A stretch of DNA of 64,000 nt from Yarrowia lipolytica (GCF_001761485.1 NC_090775.1:3355001-3419000), one strand, 5' to 3'. Counted from the stretch's first letter, positions 20,569 through 31,190 are shown. Made by a program: numbers and translations. The notes: a model not told the origin generated them from the sequence alone.

Positions 20569-21441
20569 TGTCAATGTGTCTGTGTCTGTACTTTTCAGTG
20601 GGGGTGCTGTTGAACGGGCTCTGGATGTGTCAGTCCGTGTTTTTAGATCCGCTTAGTGTGGATATTTTTCACCTGAAAAGTCTCGAGGATAACTTCAGCC
20701 GTGTTTGACTCAAGATGCGCTTTAGGCTCCCAGCATGTCCGCTTCGGCCCGTGTATGCACACCAAAAGCTGGAGAAGCATTGGTGGAGGTTGTAGCAGTA
20801 GAAGATTATCTTGGTCCAATTTGTGGCATGGATGTCAAATTGATGTCACGTGAGTAGATTTCGAATATCGTATCGCTATTCACAAATGTCGATGTGCTCC
20901 ATCTTGCCGTACCTAGAACATAAATGAGAGTACGTTCGCTTAAAAGCCAGATCAACTAATATGGATAGAATAACCAACTAAACTTCGTGAGTGTCCACGG
21001 CAGTGTTTACAGTGCTGGTATGTATGAAATAATTGTTTTGCTTCCGCATAATGGACAAAATTAATTTATATAAAACCAATGTTATATCTCTGATCCACAA
21101 ATTCGCAACATTTCCTTTATCACTGTCGCGTTTGGCCGTATCTACAGTGTTTTTATGCTCACAGCTCTGCTAATTACAGTGTAATACAATCATGTCTTTG
21201 TTAATCGTCTCCTACATGAATCTATTTGAACGAGTTTTACCCTAAATAAACAGACGTTCTAGTTCCAATATTAATTCCATCTCTCTATTAGTACAGTAAA
21301 TCTATTCCCTGTCACTCCGATGCCCAATGCATCCCCTCCACCATCTCACATTCACTCTTACCTCAATTAAGTTCACGACTCGACAGTCAGACATCACCAC
21401 CTAAAGTTTCATCTACCATCACGTCCATCACCACACATCCA
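20569..21441. other. Divergent promoter region, CTP1 / ARP4
   Basis: No gene seen in 873 bases. TCACGTGA at 20846-20853 is nearer to CTP1. The ARP4 side is a long C/A-rich leader. Confidence 0.5.
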
Positions 21442-22725
21442 ATGCCGTCACTAACGCCCCCCACAGCCAACGGAGCCGTCCAATCGTCGTCGGACGAAGT
21501 CACGTCCATCGTCATTGAGTGCGGCTCGTCATACACGCGTGTCGGCTTCTCGGGAGACGACCTCCCCAAGGTGGTCATCCCCACCAAATACGGCAAGTAC
21601 ACAAACGACAAGGGCGAAGATGTGTACGAATTCGGCCTGGAAAACGTGCATCGACCTGTAGCCGGCAAGGAAATCTACAGCCCCGTGCAGGACGGTTGCA
21701 TCCAGGACTGGGATGGAGTGGCCAAGCTTTGGGAGTACGCCATCAAGGAAAAGCTCAAGGTGGACGACTTGAGCGAGTACCCTCTGGTGATCACAGAGCA
21801 GATGTGGAACTCGAGTGCAAGACGGGCCAAGATCGCCGAAATGTGCTTCGACAAGTTCCGGTCGCCTGCCATCAGCTTCGTGAAGAACCCTCTCTGTACT
21901 GCTTACGCTGCCGTGCGACCCAACTCCATCATTGTGGAGATCGGTTCGGCCGTGGCCAGTGTGTCTACCGTACTTGACGGCAATGTGGTAACCAAGGCCT
22001 CTTTCCACTCCAAGTTTGGAGGCGACTTTCTCAACTACCTGATTCTCGAGGAGTTCAAGCGAAAGCAGGTCGAGGTCATCCCCTCGTACCTGGTCAAGAA
22101 GAAGAAGGACATTAACGACCCCAACCCTTCTACATTCCTGCGAGAACTGCCCGGCATGACTGACTCGTACAAAAACTTTGAGATTGAGCGGGTGCTCGAC
22201 AACTTCAAGGAAACCACCCTCCAGGTCAACTACCACCCCATCATGCCTCACACACCGCTGCCACCCAACATCCAGAGACCCTACGAATTTCCCGACGGAA
22301 GCACATACATTGCTGAGCAGGAACGATTTGGAATCGCCGAGTCGCTGTTCAGGCCCGTCGAGTTTGGACCCCCAGGTGTCGTGCCTGAGGGAACTCTCGG
22401 TATCTCGGAGCTCATCTACCATGCCGTGCTCAAGACCGACCCCAAAGCCGAGGTCCAGATGGAGCTACTTAACAACATTGTCGTTGTTGGAGGAACTACT
22501 CTGCTCAACGGTCTGACTGCCCGAATCCACCGGGACATGGCCCAGTTCTTCACCCAGTTCCATGTCAAGCAGCCCTACCTCTCGGTGACCTCCACCGAGC
22601 GAAAGTCGCTGGCATGGACCGGTGCCTCTGTTTTCGCTTCTCTCGGCAACTTTGGTTCTTCCTGGGTCATCAAGCAGGAGTATGAGGAACAGGGCGCCGA
22701 TGTCATTGACAAGCGTTTCAAGTAG
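21442..22725 (+). CDS. ARP4: Actin-related protein 4 (NuA4, SWR1, INO80 subunit)
   Basis: A 427-residue actin-fold protein. The actin phosphate-1 loop is degenerate (ECGSSYTRVGFSGDD), and YGKYTNDKGEDVY, ITEQMWNSSARRAKIAEM and CTAYAAVRPNSIIVEIG are typical of Arp4/BAF53 rather than actin, Arp2 or Arp3. The C-terminal LNNIVVVGGTTLLNGLTAR and SLAWTGASVFASLGNF match the family. Arp4 binds ATP weakly and, with nuclear actin, forms a module of NuA4 acetyltransferase and of the SWR1 and INO80 remodellers. The S. cerevisiae protein has an extra acidic insert of about 60 residues that is absent here. Start at the first ATG after a C/A-rich leader. Confidence 0.9.
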   Translation: MPSLTPPTANGAVQSSSDEVTSIVIECGSSYTRVGFSGDDLPKVVIPTKYGKYTNDKGEDVYEFGLENVHRPVAGKEIYSPVQDGCIQDWDGVAKLWEYAIKEKLKVDDLSEYPLVITEQMWNSSARRAKIAEMCFDKFRSPAISFVKNPLCTAYAAVRPNSIIVEIGSAVASVSTVLDGNVVTKASFHSKFGGDFLNYLILEEFKRKQVEVIPSYLVKKKKDINDPNPSTFLRELPGMTDSYKNFEIERVLDNFKETTLQVNYHPIMPHTPLPPNIQRPYEFPDGSTYIAEQERFGIAESLFRPVEFGPPGVVPEGTLGISELIYHAVLKTDPKAEVQMELLNNIVVVGGTTLLNGLTARIHRDMAQFFTQFHVKQPYLSVTSTERKSLAWTGASVFASLGNFGSSWVIKQEYEEQGADVIDKRFK

Positions 22726-22875
22726 AGTAGCTGTAGCTAACGTGTATTATAATGGTATTGGATGTTTTGAATCATGCAGTATGTACTGTATCTACCAGTA
22801 CGTATCTAGTTACTCGTAGTCTAATGTGTATAAAAAATCTTTGTTATATGTACATCACCTGTAGTTTTTCTTCGT

Positions 22876-24024
22876 CTACTCCTCGTCAAAGTCAGCCTCC
22901 TCAACAGCCAGCTCAACATCATCAAAATCACCCTCATCATCGTCGTCATCTTCCTCATCTTCCTCCTCCTCATCCTCGGCACGCTGCTTGGCTTCGTATT
23001 GCTTGTAGTATGCGGCCAGAGCGTCCTCTTCCTCCTCCTCGAGCTTGGGCTCCATATCCTCGGCCTTGACCTTGGGAGCCACTTCCTCCTTTTTAACACC
23101 CTCCTTTGTATCCTTCTTCTGGGGATAGTCATCGTCGTTACCAATCTCTGTGAATCCATGTTGCTCCTGGTCGGTATCCCCCATTACCATCTGTCGACCA
23201 ACAGTAGACTCCATGTACCATGCGGGAAGGGCGTTCTGTTCGGCCAGCTTAGCCTTCTCATCTCGCTGGGCAGCCTCGTCCTCTGCACCCGTGGAAAGGT
23301 TGACGGTGAGAGTGGAGCTTTTGTTGGAGCCCGTCTGGGACGAAGTAGTGCCTCTGCCAGCAGTCTTGATAGAAGAGGTGCTTCCTGCAGTGACCTCCAG
23401 CTGTGCGGGAACCGCCTTGGCAAGCGACGTCTCAAAGGTGTTTTCGGCCACCTGGATGTCGTCTATCTTTCGTAGCTCGTCTATAATGGGCTTGATTTGC
23501 TGCATGAGCTTTTCCAGTCGGTCCTGGTGCACTCTGGATTCGTCACTGGTGGTATCTTCGACAATCACGGTAGAACAGACATCACAGGTGAAAGTGCCGT
23601 CCATTTGCACGTTGGTGACGGCCTCGAGGGTAGTGAACTTTTTGGTACACAGCGGACACACGTATCCCTGTGGCTGGGATTTCTTTCCAAGCGCCTCCTC
23701 TGCCTGCTTGTTCATGGAGTGCACCTTCCACTTGATGGCATCGATAGTCACAGTGTAGTGGATGTAGTAGTACGTCTTTTGGTAATTTTTGTTGTAGCCG
23801 TATGTGTTTTCCTGCTGCTCGCGCTGGGTGTGATCCTTGAGCAGCTTGTCGTCCTTGAGCTTTGCGCAAATCTGTCGAATCTCCTTGGCCGGAATGCTCA
23901 GCAGCTGGTGCAGTTCCTCGTCTGAAAGCACCACATGCTTGAGCAGCGCGTCCATCACCAGGATGGACTTTGTGTCGTAAAAGCCTCGTGTAACGTACTG
24001 GAGGAGCCGCTTGATGTTGTCCAT
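22876..24024 (-). CDS. TFA1: TFIIE large subunit
   Basis: A 382-residue general transcription factor. A winged-helix domain spans residues 1-100 (MDNIKRLLQYVTRGFYD, LLKHVVLSDEELHQLL). It is followed by a zinc ribbon with Cys123, Cys126, Cys147 and Cys150 (CPLC and CDVC), which contacts the RNA polymerase II clamp. After a helical linker (HQDRLEKLMQQIKPIIDEL) the C-terminal half is acidic and disordered, with a Glu/Asp run near the end (DEEEEDEEDDDDDEGDFDD). In other species this acidic region binds TFIIH. The gene is divergent from SWD3, with only 137 bases between starts. Confidence 0.93.
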   Translation of the reverse strand: MDNIKRLLQYVTRGFYDTKSILVMDALLKHVVLSDEELHQLLSIPAKEIRQICAKLKDDKLLKDHTQREQQENTYGYNKNYQKTYYYIHYTVTIDAIKWKVHSMNKQAEEALGKKSQPQGYVCPLCTKKFTTLEAVTNVQMDGTFTCDVCSTVIVEDTTSDESRVHQDRLEKLMQQIKPIIDELRKIDDIQVAENTFETSLAKAVPAQLEVTAGSTSSIKTAGRGTTSSQTGSNKSSTLTVNLSTGAEDEAAQRDEKAKLAEQNALPAWYMESTVGRQMVMGDTDQEQHGFTEIGNDDDYPQKKDTKEGVKKEEVAPKVKAEDMEPKLEEEEEDALAAYYKQYEAKQRAEDEEEEDEEDDDDDEGDFDDVELAVEEADFDEE

Positions 24025-24161
24025 GCTGTGTTAATTTGTGGTGTTGGTTTTTTCTTGTGCCCGTCCCCGAAGCTGCTGTTGTATGCTACAGTACTGCCTG
24101 TTTTATCCCGATCAAAGTTAGTCAAACCGACTGAGAGTGCGTTCTTCCTGCATACTCCAAC
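24025..24161. promoter_or_regulatory. Short bidirectional promoter, TFA1 / SWD3
   Basis: Only 137 bases separate two divergent start codons, so both promoters must fit here or overlap the neighbouring coding regions. I see no TATA box or E-box. Confidence 0.5.
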
Positions 24162-25265
24162 ATGACGACGGATTTCGGCGGTGGCACAAAAAAAGTGAGA
24201 ACCGAGCAGGAGGAGGACCTGGCGTCGGAGTTTCCTACGAAGCTCACGATAGACGCTCACTCCGCACCCTGCACGACGGCAAAAATCAGCCCAAACGGCA
24301 AACAGATTGCAACATGTTCTGCAGACGCGTCTATAAAGCTGTGGGACGCTGCTACTGGAGACCTGATACAGACGCTGAGAGGTCATCGAGCGGGAATCAA
24401 TGACATCAGCTGGTCGCCTGACTCGAAGATGCTCGCCACAGCTTCCGACGATCGAACGATCCGAATTTGGTCCACACACCGACCTTCCAGTCAGCGTATC
24501 CTAGTGGGACACACCCACTATGTGACATGCGTCAAGTTCAATTATAAGGGCAACCTAGTGGTGTCCGGATCAGCCGATGAGAATGTCCGAGTGTGGGACG
24601 TGCTTCAGGGTCGGTGCATCATGACCCTGGCGGCCCACTCACAACCCATCTCGGCGGTCGACTTCTCATGCGAAGGAACCATGATTGTCAGTGGATCACA
24701 TGACGGTCTTATCCGAATGTGGGACACTGCCACTGGCCAATGTTTGAAAACAATTGTCGGTGAAGAATCTTCACCCATCATGTTTGCCCGCTTCACTCCA
24801 AACTCCAAGTTCATCCTTGTCTCTAATATGGACTCCACTGCAAGGTTGTGGGACTACATGAACAATAAGGTGGTCAAGACATACAAGGGCCACGAGAATG
24901 GCAAGTACTGCTGTCCCACTGGCTTTGTGTATCGTCAGGATCGAGCCGTCCTTTTGCATGCCTCTGAGGACGGTCGCGTCTACGTGTACGATATACAGGA
25001 TCGAACTGTGCGGGGCTCGTTTGACGCTCATCCGGGAGTTATTATTTCACTGGATGTTATTGATAACAAAATCGTTACCTGTTCATTAGATGGCTCAGTG
25101 AAGCTGTTTGAGCTGGTGGAAGAGAACAGCCCAAGTGACGACATGGATACTGATACCGAGGAGAATGGCTGCCGAACCAATAGCAGTGAGGAGCGGGACA
25201 ACAGCAGAGAAAAGGAGGACGGCAATGGAGATGGTCATGGAGATGTTAGCATGAACAACGACTAG
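24162..25265 (+). CDS. SWD3: WD40 COMPASS subunit (Swd3/WDR5 type)
   Basis: A 367-residue protein with seven WD40 repeats between about residues 28 and 320 (for example SIKLWDAATGDL, TIRIWSTHR, NVRVWDVLQGRC, LIRMWDTATGQC, TARLWDYMNNK). The repeat order and the ARFTPNSKFIL and GHENGKYC stretches are those of WDR5/Swd3. The subunit scaffolds the COMPASS complex that methylates histone H3 on Lys4. The last 45 residues are acidic and Asn/Ser-rich and are not part of the propeller. A related WD40 assignment is possible, but the GHENGKYC signature makes Swd3 the best call. Confidence 0.88.
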   Translation: MTTDFGGGTKKVRTEQEEDLASEFPTKLTIDAHSAPCTTAKISPNGKQIATCSADASIKLWDAATGDLIQTLRGHRAGINDISWSPDSKMLATASDDRTIRIWSTHRPSSQRILVGHTHYVTCVKFNYKGNLVVSGSADENVRVWDVLQGRCIMTLAAHSQPISAVDFSCEGTMIVSGSHDGLIRMWDTATGQCLKTIVGEESSPIMFARFTPNSKFILVSNMDSTARLWDYMNNKVVKTYKGHENGKYCCPTGFVYRQDRAVLLHASEDGRVYVYDIQDRTVRGSFDAHPGVIISLDVIDNKIVTCSLDGSVKLFELVEENSPSDDMDTDTEENGCRTNSSEERDNSREKEDGNGDGHGDVSMNND

Positions 25266-25476
25266 CACTGAATATGGTGCTTAAAACAACACGAAAGGTG
25301 CTGTCTACTACAAGCACACAGCATCTACGAATAAGTAATATAGAATAACAGCATAATGACTAAACGTACAGTAGCTACAGTAGGAGTACAGTGGCCACTC
25401 GAACGCACCTACATACCCCAGTTCAAACATGAACCGTTTAATTTATTTATATAATGCACTACCTAGTACAAACCAC

Positions 25477-26612
25477 CTACGCCTGGAAAGCAACGTTGTC
25501 GACGTTTCCAGCCATGAGAGAAACAATGTTCTCCTCCAGTCTATCAGTAACAGCATCCTCAAGATGCTTCTTGGGGTCCTGCTTTCCGACATATCGAGTC
25601 TTGAGCTGGTCCTCGGTCATCTCCTGCTCCTCCTGCACTCGGTTGGTGTACTCAATGGCCAGTTTGACCATCTTCTGTGCAGCGTTGGCGTTGTTGCACT
25701 CCTGGGTCTCGTAGTTCTGGATCTCCAGACCAGAGGTCCAACTGCTCTTGTGCAGGTTCTGCAGCATCTTCTCATCCAGGGGAGTTTTCTTGTAGTTGAT
25801 GTTAATGGAGTAGTAGTGTCGGTTCAGGCCGTGGATCAGGGCGTGGATTGTGGGCTTGTTAAGATGACCCACGTTGGAGGTCGACAATCGAGGCTCCTGG
25901 CCCAAAAGCACCGAGTTTGTGTTAATCAGTCGGAAGGCGTCAATTACAACCTTACCCTTGACCGACTGAATGGGATCCACCACCACTGCCACTGCTCGCT
26001 TGTTGAGCTGCTCAAACGATTGTTGGGTGTTGATATCCACAGACGACAGCCAGCAGCCGAAACCGGGATGTGAATGGTACCATCCGACGACCATCTGATC
26101 TCGACCGGTCTGTTTAAGCATATCCATCATTCGTGTTTGGAACACATCATCAACGGCCTCAACGGAGACACCAGTACCACTCTGGGGCATGGCAAACACA
26201 TCAATGACATGAACTGTGTAGTCGTCCACAAACTCTCCCAGCATAAGTCCCATCTGTTGTTAGTATTGATTCGTTCAACCCATCCCCCTCGATCTGCTGT
26301 TGCCACCATTGTCACCACGTTGTGGCGTACAACAGCCATTGTCGAATAGCACCGCGTTCATTGCATACTCACCACTTCCATGGGGACACCAGCTCGTCCA
26401 TGCTTCAGCATCTTCAAAAGAGCTAATGAGGAAATGTAGACAGTCTCTGAGTTGTCGACCACAGGTCCATCCTGTTGTTAGTACTATGTTTCATGAGTCG
26501 TTTCCAATTCCTGGACATAATCAAACCATCCAGCTCCGATCATACTCACACCTCCTCCAACACCGGGACCACCGAGGCCCCCGGTCTGTAGCATTCGCTG
26601 AAATCGCTCCAT
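25477..26612 (-). CDS. RPN11: 26S proteasome deubiquitinase Rpn11 (PSMD14), three exons
   Basis: The exons are 26550-26612, 26373-26471 and 25477-26253. Both introns have GTGAGT donors and CTAACAACAG acceptors. The spliced product is 312 residues and starts [20 protein letters not shown], followed by [19 protein letters not shown]. The JAMM zinc-protease motif is intact: Glu61 in GLMLGEF and H114-x-H116-x7-S124-x2-D127 ([14 protein letters not shown]). Rpn11 sits in the proteasome lid and removes ubiquitin chains from substrates as they are translocated. Both junctions keep frame and restore residues conserved from yeast to human. A PACE-like site lies 56 bases upstream. Confidence 0.97.
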
Positions 26613-26920
26613 TATTGATTTTTGATCTGTAGTTGTGTCGTGTGTTAATCTATCTTGGTGATGTATGTGTGGCAAAGTACGAGGTTAACTCGAAATTATG
26701 GTTTGTTCGATTCTCGCCTGGGAGGCGTAGGAAAAGAATTCCATGACCTTCCGGTGGCGATATAAGTGGATAAATAAATGTTCAAGAGTAAATATATGTC
26801 ACATTTACTCTCTATAATGATTGACATTACTCCCTCCATGATGTATGTACTCATAACCTGTAATTCGTACTGAACTTAATGTGCACAGGTTGTCATATCG
26901 TCTGAACATACAAAAACGCC
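26613..26920. other. Divergent promoter region, RPN11 / MSD1
   Basis: 308 bases without coding potential, holding both promoters and the PACE-like site listed separately. Confidence 0.5.
26668..26676 (+). promoter_or_regulatory. PACE-like element (TGTGGCAAA) near RPN11
   Basis: It matches eight of nine bases of GGTGGCAAA, the Rpn4-bound proteasome-associated control element of other yeasts, and lies 56 bases upstream of the RPN11 start. Function is inferred from the motif and its position. Confidence 0.4.
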
Positions 26921-28870
26921 ATGCTAAGAGCAGTTAGGCGGATTCCCCGGAGTGTGGGGGGCACACTTGCGGCAACCATTCGACACAAATCCACCGGTCT
27001 GAAGTTCCCAGCTTCTGAAACCGTCGTAACCAAGTTTTCGTTTCCTAGTCGAACCCATTCCATCACCGGTCTTCTCAAAGATGCTCCTGCGCTGGAGCAG
27101 AGCCAGAAGAAGGTCACTCTGCAGGGCTGGATCCACAAGAAACCCCGAAAGGTATCCAAGAACCTCACTTTTGCATCCCTGAGAGATACTAACGGAGATA
27201 TCATCCAATTGGTGGATTCCAACAGTCCTTCGATGCTTCGATCTATGAAGCCTGAGAGTGCAGTGGTCGTGGAGGGTGTGGTTGCGAAGCAGAGAACCGC
27301 CAAGAAGGGAGTGTTTGATCTAGTGGTTTCTTCTTCCTCTGTGCTCAATGAGGCCAACGAGAAGGGGAGTCAGCTGACTCTGGGTGATACAAAGGATTGG
27401 CCTGCAGAGTACCGATACCTGCAATTGCGACAACCCCAGCTTCAGGCTGCTCTCAAGCTTCGAGCCAACGCCATGAGGGCCTCTCGAAGCGTTCTGGATA
27501 ATCTTGGGTTCACAGAGGTCGAGACTCCTCTACTTTTCAAATCCACTCCCGAGGGAGCTCGAGAGTTTCTGGTGCCCACAAGAAAGCGAAACCTCATGTA
27601 CGCTTTGCCTCAGAGTCCGCAGCAGTATAAGCAGCTGCTGATGGCTTCTGGTGTTCATAGATACTATCAGTTGGCGAAGTGTTTCCGTGATGAGGATCTG
27701 AGACAGGATCGGCAGCCTGAATTCACCCAGGTCGATATGGAGATGGCTTTTGCCAATGGAGCTGACGTGCGAGAGGTTGTAGAGAAGCTCGTGCTCAAGA
27801 TCTTCGCCGATACTGTGAACAAGAACATCTACACTCTTGATGCTAATGAAAACCTTGTGCAGCAGTCCACTTTCAATCCCATGACTTTCAAAGAGGCTCT
27901 GGGCAAGTACGGTATTGACAAGCCAGATCTCAGATACACTTGTGCCATTACCGATGTCTCTGAGCATGCCACCTCCTTTAATGAGGACTTCCCCGTGTGT
28001 GAGATTCTGCACGTCACCAAGGAGAATGCTCCTGAGTCTCTCGACTTCCTATCTGAGGCTCGACAGTACACTAACCGAATTCCCGACGTGATTCAAATAA
28101 CTGAGGAGAACCTTTCGTCCTGGAACCAGCAAGTTTCTCAGTTTAAACTTGACAAGACACTTCCTGTTTCAGTTGGAGATGTTGTCCTTGCTTCTACTAG
28201 ACAAACTACCTCATACGAGAATCCCACTCCTCTTGGACGTGCGAGACAGTTACTGATCAAGGAGTACCCTGAGAAATGGCGACGCCAATTGGCTTCTGGG
28301 GAGCAGCTTCCCTCAATTGAAGACACCTTTGTGGCCTCTTGGGTCATTGACTTTCCTCTCTTCTCTCCTAGCTCGATGGACTCTGATCCTGAAAAATCGC
28401 AGCCCTTCCCCAAGTTTGACTACACTCAGATTGTGGCCTCCCATCATCCTTTTACCATGGCTGTTCTTGAAGACTACCCCCTTCTGGAAACGGATCCACT
28501 GAAGGTCCGAGGTCAACACTATGATCTAGTCCTCAACGGCGTTGAAGTGGGGGGTGGGTCTACTAGAGTCCACGATTCGCAGCTGCAGAACTACATTTTC
28601 AAGGAGATTATGAAGATCCCCAACTCTGAGAAGCTTTTCGGACACTTGTTGCGAGCCTTTGATGTGGGATGTCCCCCCCATGCTGGTTTTGCTATCGGTT
28701 TTGACCGTTTGGTCGCAATGCTTGCAGGTTACTCGTCTATTCGAGATGTCATCGCCTTTCCTAAGACCGTCACTGGGGCTGACCCCATGATTGGCAGTCC
28801 ATCTGCTGCCACCTCGGCGCAGCTCGCTCCTTACCATGTTCGAGTTGCTCCCAAGGAAAACAAGGAGTAA
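26921..28870 (+). CDS. MSD1: Mitochondrial aspartyl-tRNA synthetase
   Basis: A 649-residue class II synthetase of the bacterial AspRS type. A basic presequence (MLRAVRRIPRSVGGTLAATIRH) precedes an OB-fold anticodon-binding domain (about 62-160). The catalytic core has motif 2 around FRDEDLRQDRQPEFTQVDMEMAF and motif 3 GFAIGFDRLVAML near the C-terminus. The bacterial-type insertion lies between motifs 2 and 3. It charges mitochondrial tRNA-Asp. The length is near that of S. cerevisiae Msd1. The ATG is in good leader context and no intron is needed. Confidence 0.95.
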   Translation: MLRAVRRIPRSVGGTLAATIRHKSTGLKFPASETVVTKFSFPSRTHSITGLLKDAPALEQSQKKVTLQGWIHKKPRKVSKNLTFASLRDTNGDIIQLVDSNSPSMLRSMKPESAVVVEGVVAKQRTAKKGVFDLVVSSSSVLNEANEKGSQLTLGDTKDWPAEYRYLQLRQPQLQAALKLRANAMRASRSVLDNLGFTEVETPLLFKSTPEGAREFLVPTRKRNLMYALPQSPQQYKQLLMASGVHRYYQLAKCFRDEDLRQDRQPEFTQVDMEMAFANGADVREVVEKLVLKIFADTVNKNIYTLDANENLVQQSTFNPMTFKEALGKYGIDKPDLRYTCAITDVSEHATSFNEDFPVCEILHVTKENAPESLDFLSEARQYTNRIPDVIQITEENLSSWNQQVSQFKLDKTLPVSVGDVVLASTRQTTSYENPTPLGRARQLLIKEYPEKWRRQLASGEQLPSIEDTFVASWVIDFPLFSPSSMDSDPEKSQPFPKFDYTQIVASHHPFTMAVLEDYPLLETDPLKVRGQHYDLVLNGVEVGGGSTRVHDSQLQNYIFKEIMKIPNSEKLFGHLLRAFDVGCPPHAGFAIGFDRLVAMLAGYSSIRDVIAFPKTVTGADPMIGSPSAATSAQLAPYHVRVAPKENKE

Positions 28871-29621
28871 TTTGAGATGTACAAGCATGATGCTCCTGTT
28901 CAAAATAAATGTGTGCTTGTACAGTACAAGTACAAGTATTTGTATATAGTAATAGAACTTTTAGTTATTCGAGTGTTGTCTCTCTGTGTTAATTTTGCGT
29001 ACAAGAATTATTATTGTGCTGGTCCAATGGATATCCTATACAGAACCTTCAGTTTTTGAAACTCTCAACTGAGATGCCAAAAAAACACATCAAACCATCG
29101 CAACTTGTTGGATTCAACGGAATATGAACGTATTTATATTGATTTTAAGAACTACTTGTACAAGTTTTACGTACAAGTACAAGTAGAAGCGTACAATACC
29201 TAGATCTTCGGTGGAAGCTCTTGCCCAGTTCTACGATGATCTTGGCGTCTTGAGCTTAAAGATGCAACCGATTCTTACCGAAGCGCATGCCGTTCATACA
29301 AGTAGCATGCTGATGTCTACGATCCAGCGTATCAAGAATGAGGGAACCTCACCCAAACTCCCCTCACCTGTACATGAAGCAATGTAGCACAGATAACCAA
29401 GAATTACGAACTCATTGTGCCAAATTCATTGGAATACCCTTCCAATGTCTGAACACGCTACGCGTCAAAAAAAACACGCTATGATGTACTGATTAACCAC
29501 AGGAAGAATTCTTATGGTTGTTTGTTTTGCACCCACCAACGTACCTACCCCCACCTAGTCACAGTACATTCAGCATATAGTCAATGTTAGCATTCTTTAC
29601 GTACGTTAGTCAGTGTACCAT
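28871..29621. other. Convergent 3' region between MSD1 and BNA2
   Basis: No gene seen. It contains dense GTACAAGTAC-type words at 28917-28935 and 29155-29187. Confidence 0.5.
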
Positions 29622-31190
29622 CTACCAGTGGATGATTTTGCCCTCGTCCTTTCCAAGCTCCCAATTTCCAGCCAGTCCAACATTCTCATCTTCCGAGTTA
29701 TCCTCCAGGTTCTGGACCTTGTGCTTGATCTTCTGTCGCAGATGAACAGCATTCTTCTCTCGAGTATCCTCGTCTTCGGAAGAAGAGTGGATCTTTTCCG
29801 TGGGCTTGGAGATCTTGGTCTTCTTGGGCCGGCCAGCAGGTCGCTGGTAGCTCTTGAAGTTGTCCGACAAGATTCGCTTACCCCAGGACGAGGCGGCGGG
29901 GTCTCCAGTCTCGTCTCTAGCCTGCTTGAGGAAGGGAATGAGAGCGGTTCCTCCAGTACCTCGCTCAGGGCCAGCGGGAGCAGTGAGAGCAATACCGGTC
30001 TTGGCCTTCTCCTTTGCTTGCAGAATGATATATCGGGACACAATCTGGATGTGCTTGTCTCGGAAAGATCGCAGCATGGCCAGACAGGCATCGTAGGCAA
30101 GAACGATCTCGGGGTGCTCGGCCTGATTGGCCAGGACAAAGTCCCGGATCTCAGCCACCTGCTGCAAATGCTCCAGGAACCGTCTATGGGGACCGGGCAT
30201 GTACTTTCGCATCTCGTGGATGAAATTGTTCTGCTTGGGGGGAGCAGTGGCCTGAGAAGCAGGAGGAGAGGCATCTCGTGTAGAGTTGTCCTTCTTGGAG
30301 GTGGGTCGCTGGCCAGTTGCTCGATGCTCCACGTTCAGAAGAATATCGAGAGTCTGAATGAGAGAGGACTGCGCGTTAGAACCTCCAGCGTAGGCCCGGT
30401 ACTCCTTAGAGTCAGGGTCAGCTCGAGTCTGATACTTGACTCCGTGAGGCAGACCTCGGTCTGCCATGTTCTCCGAACCACTGAGGTAAGGTCGCAGTCG
30501 GTGGTAGAAGGTGTGAGGCTCGCACATCTCGTACATACGTCCAAGCAGAGTGATGATGGCGTCGATGGCCTCAGCGAGGTACTGCAGGTTGGAGGTAACA
30601 GTGGCAAAGTCGTTTTCTCGGGCAGCAGCGATAGCGCCCAGACCGGCTTTGATGCAAGCGCCTCCCTGTCGCTCCATGGTGGTGGAGACCAAGTAGAACC
30701 ACGACTCGTCAAAGGAACCGGTGTATGTGGTGATAGTGGCCAGAGAGTCGAGGTCCCACTGGTCGGAAGAGGCCACGGGCATGATGGTCTTGTGGTTCCA
30801 CAGACACAGACCGGCGTATGTGCAAACAGGGGGCAGTTCCAGGAGGTCGGAGATGGCCACCCAGGGCTCGGTGATCTGAGGAGGAATGTAGTCTCGAGGG
30901 TCATCTCCAGGCGAGCCCCAGATATAAGCGTGGGCAATGAAACTGAGCACCGAGTATGCTCGTCGCTGTTCTTCGGGGGTTTTGAGCTGGTCAATCTCCA
31001 GCACGGGCATTCGTGTGTCTACATACTGTCTAATTCGTCGGGTGAGAATCAGAGCAGGAAGGTTTTGTGCCACCTGCTCCCAGGGAGCATAGTAGGGGTT
31101 GGTGAGGCTTTCAAGAGGCAGCTGTTCGGGCAGGAAGCCTGTCTTGTCAGAGACTTCGTAGTCTGCGAGGTTAGGAAGAGCTGCGTGCAT
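29622..31190 (-). CDS. BNA2: Indoleamine 2,3-dioxygenase (tryptophan to N-formylkynurenine)
   Basis: A 522-residue haem dioxygenase that opens the indole ring of tryptophan, the first step of the kynurenine route to NAD. The all-helical IDO fold is evident: the small N-terminal domain (about 1-120), then GSFDESWFYLVST, and proximal haem ligand His380 in RSFRDKHIQIVSRYI. GTGGTALIPFLKQARDET is the conserved C-terminal loop. Beyond it the protein carries an extra tail of roughly 90 residues, rich in Lys, Ser and acidic residues (GRPKKTKISKPTEKIHSSSE). This tail is not part of the IDO core. A CACGTG lies upstream at 31474-31479. A long antisense frame covers the gene and is not real. Confidence 0.94.
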   Translation of the reverse strand: MHAALPNLADYEVSDKTGFLPEQLPLESLTNPYYAPWEQVAQNLPALILTRRIRQYVDTRMPVLEIDQLKTPEEQRRAYSVLSFIAHAYIWGSPGDDPRDYIPPQITEPWVAISDLLELPPVCTYAGLCLWNHKTIMPVASSDQWDLDSLATITTYTGSFDESWFYLVSTTMERQGGACIKAGLGAIAAARENDFATVTSNLQYLAEAIDAIITLLGRMYEMCEPHTFYHRLRPYLSGSENMADRGLPHGVKYQTRADPDSKEYRAYAGGSNAQSSLIQTLDILLNVEHRATGQRPTSKKDNSTRDASPPASQATAPPKQNNFIHEMRKYMPGPHRRFLEHLQQVAEIRDFVLANQAEHPEIVLAYDACLAMLRSFRDKHIQIVSRYIILQAKEKAKTGIALTAPAGPERGTGGTALIPFLKQARDETGDPAASSWGKRILSDNFKSYQRPAGRPKKTKISKPTEKIHSSSEDEDTREKNAVHLRQKIKHKVQNLEDNSEDENVGLAGNWELGKDEGKIIHW

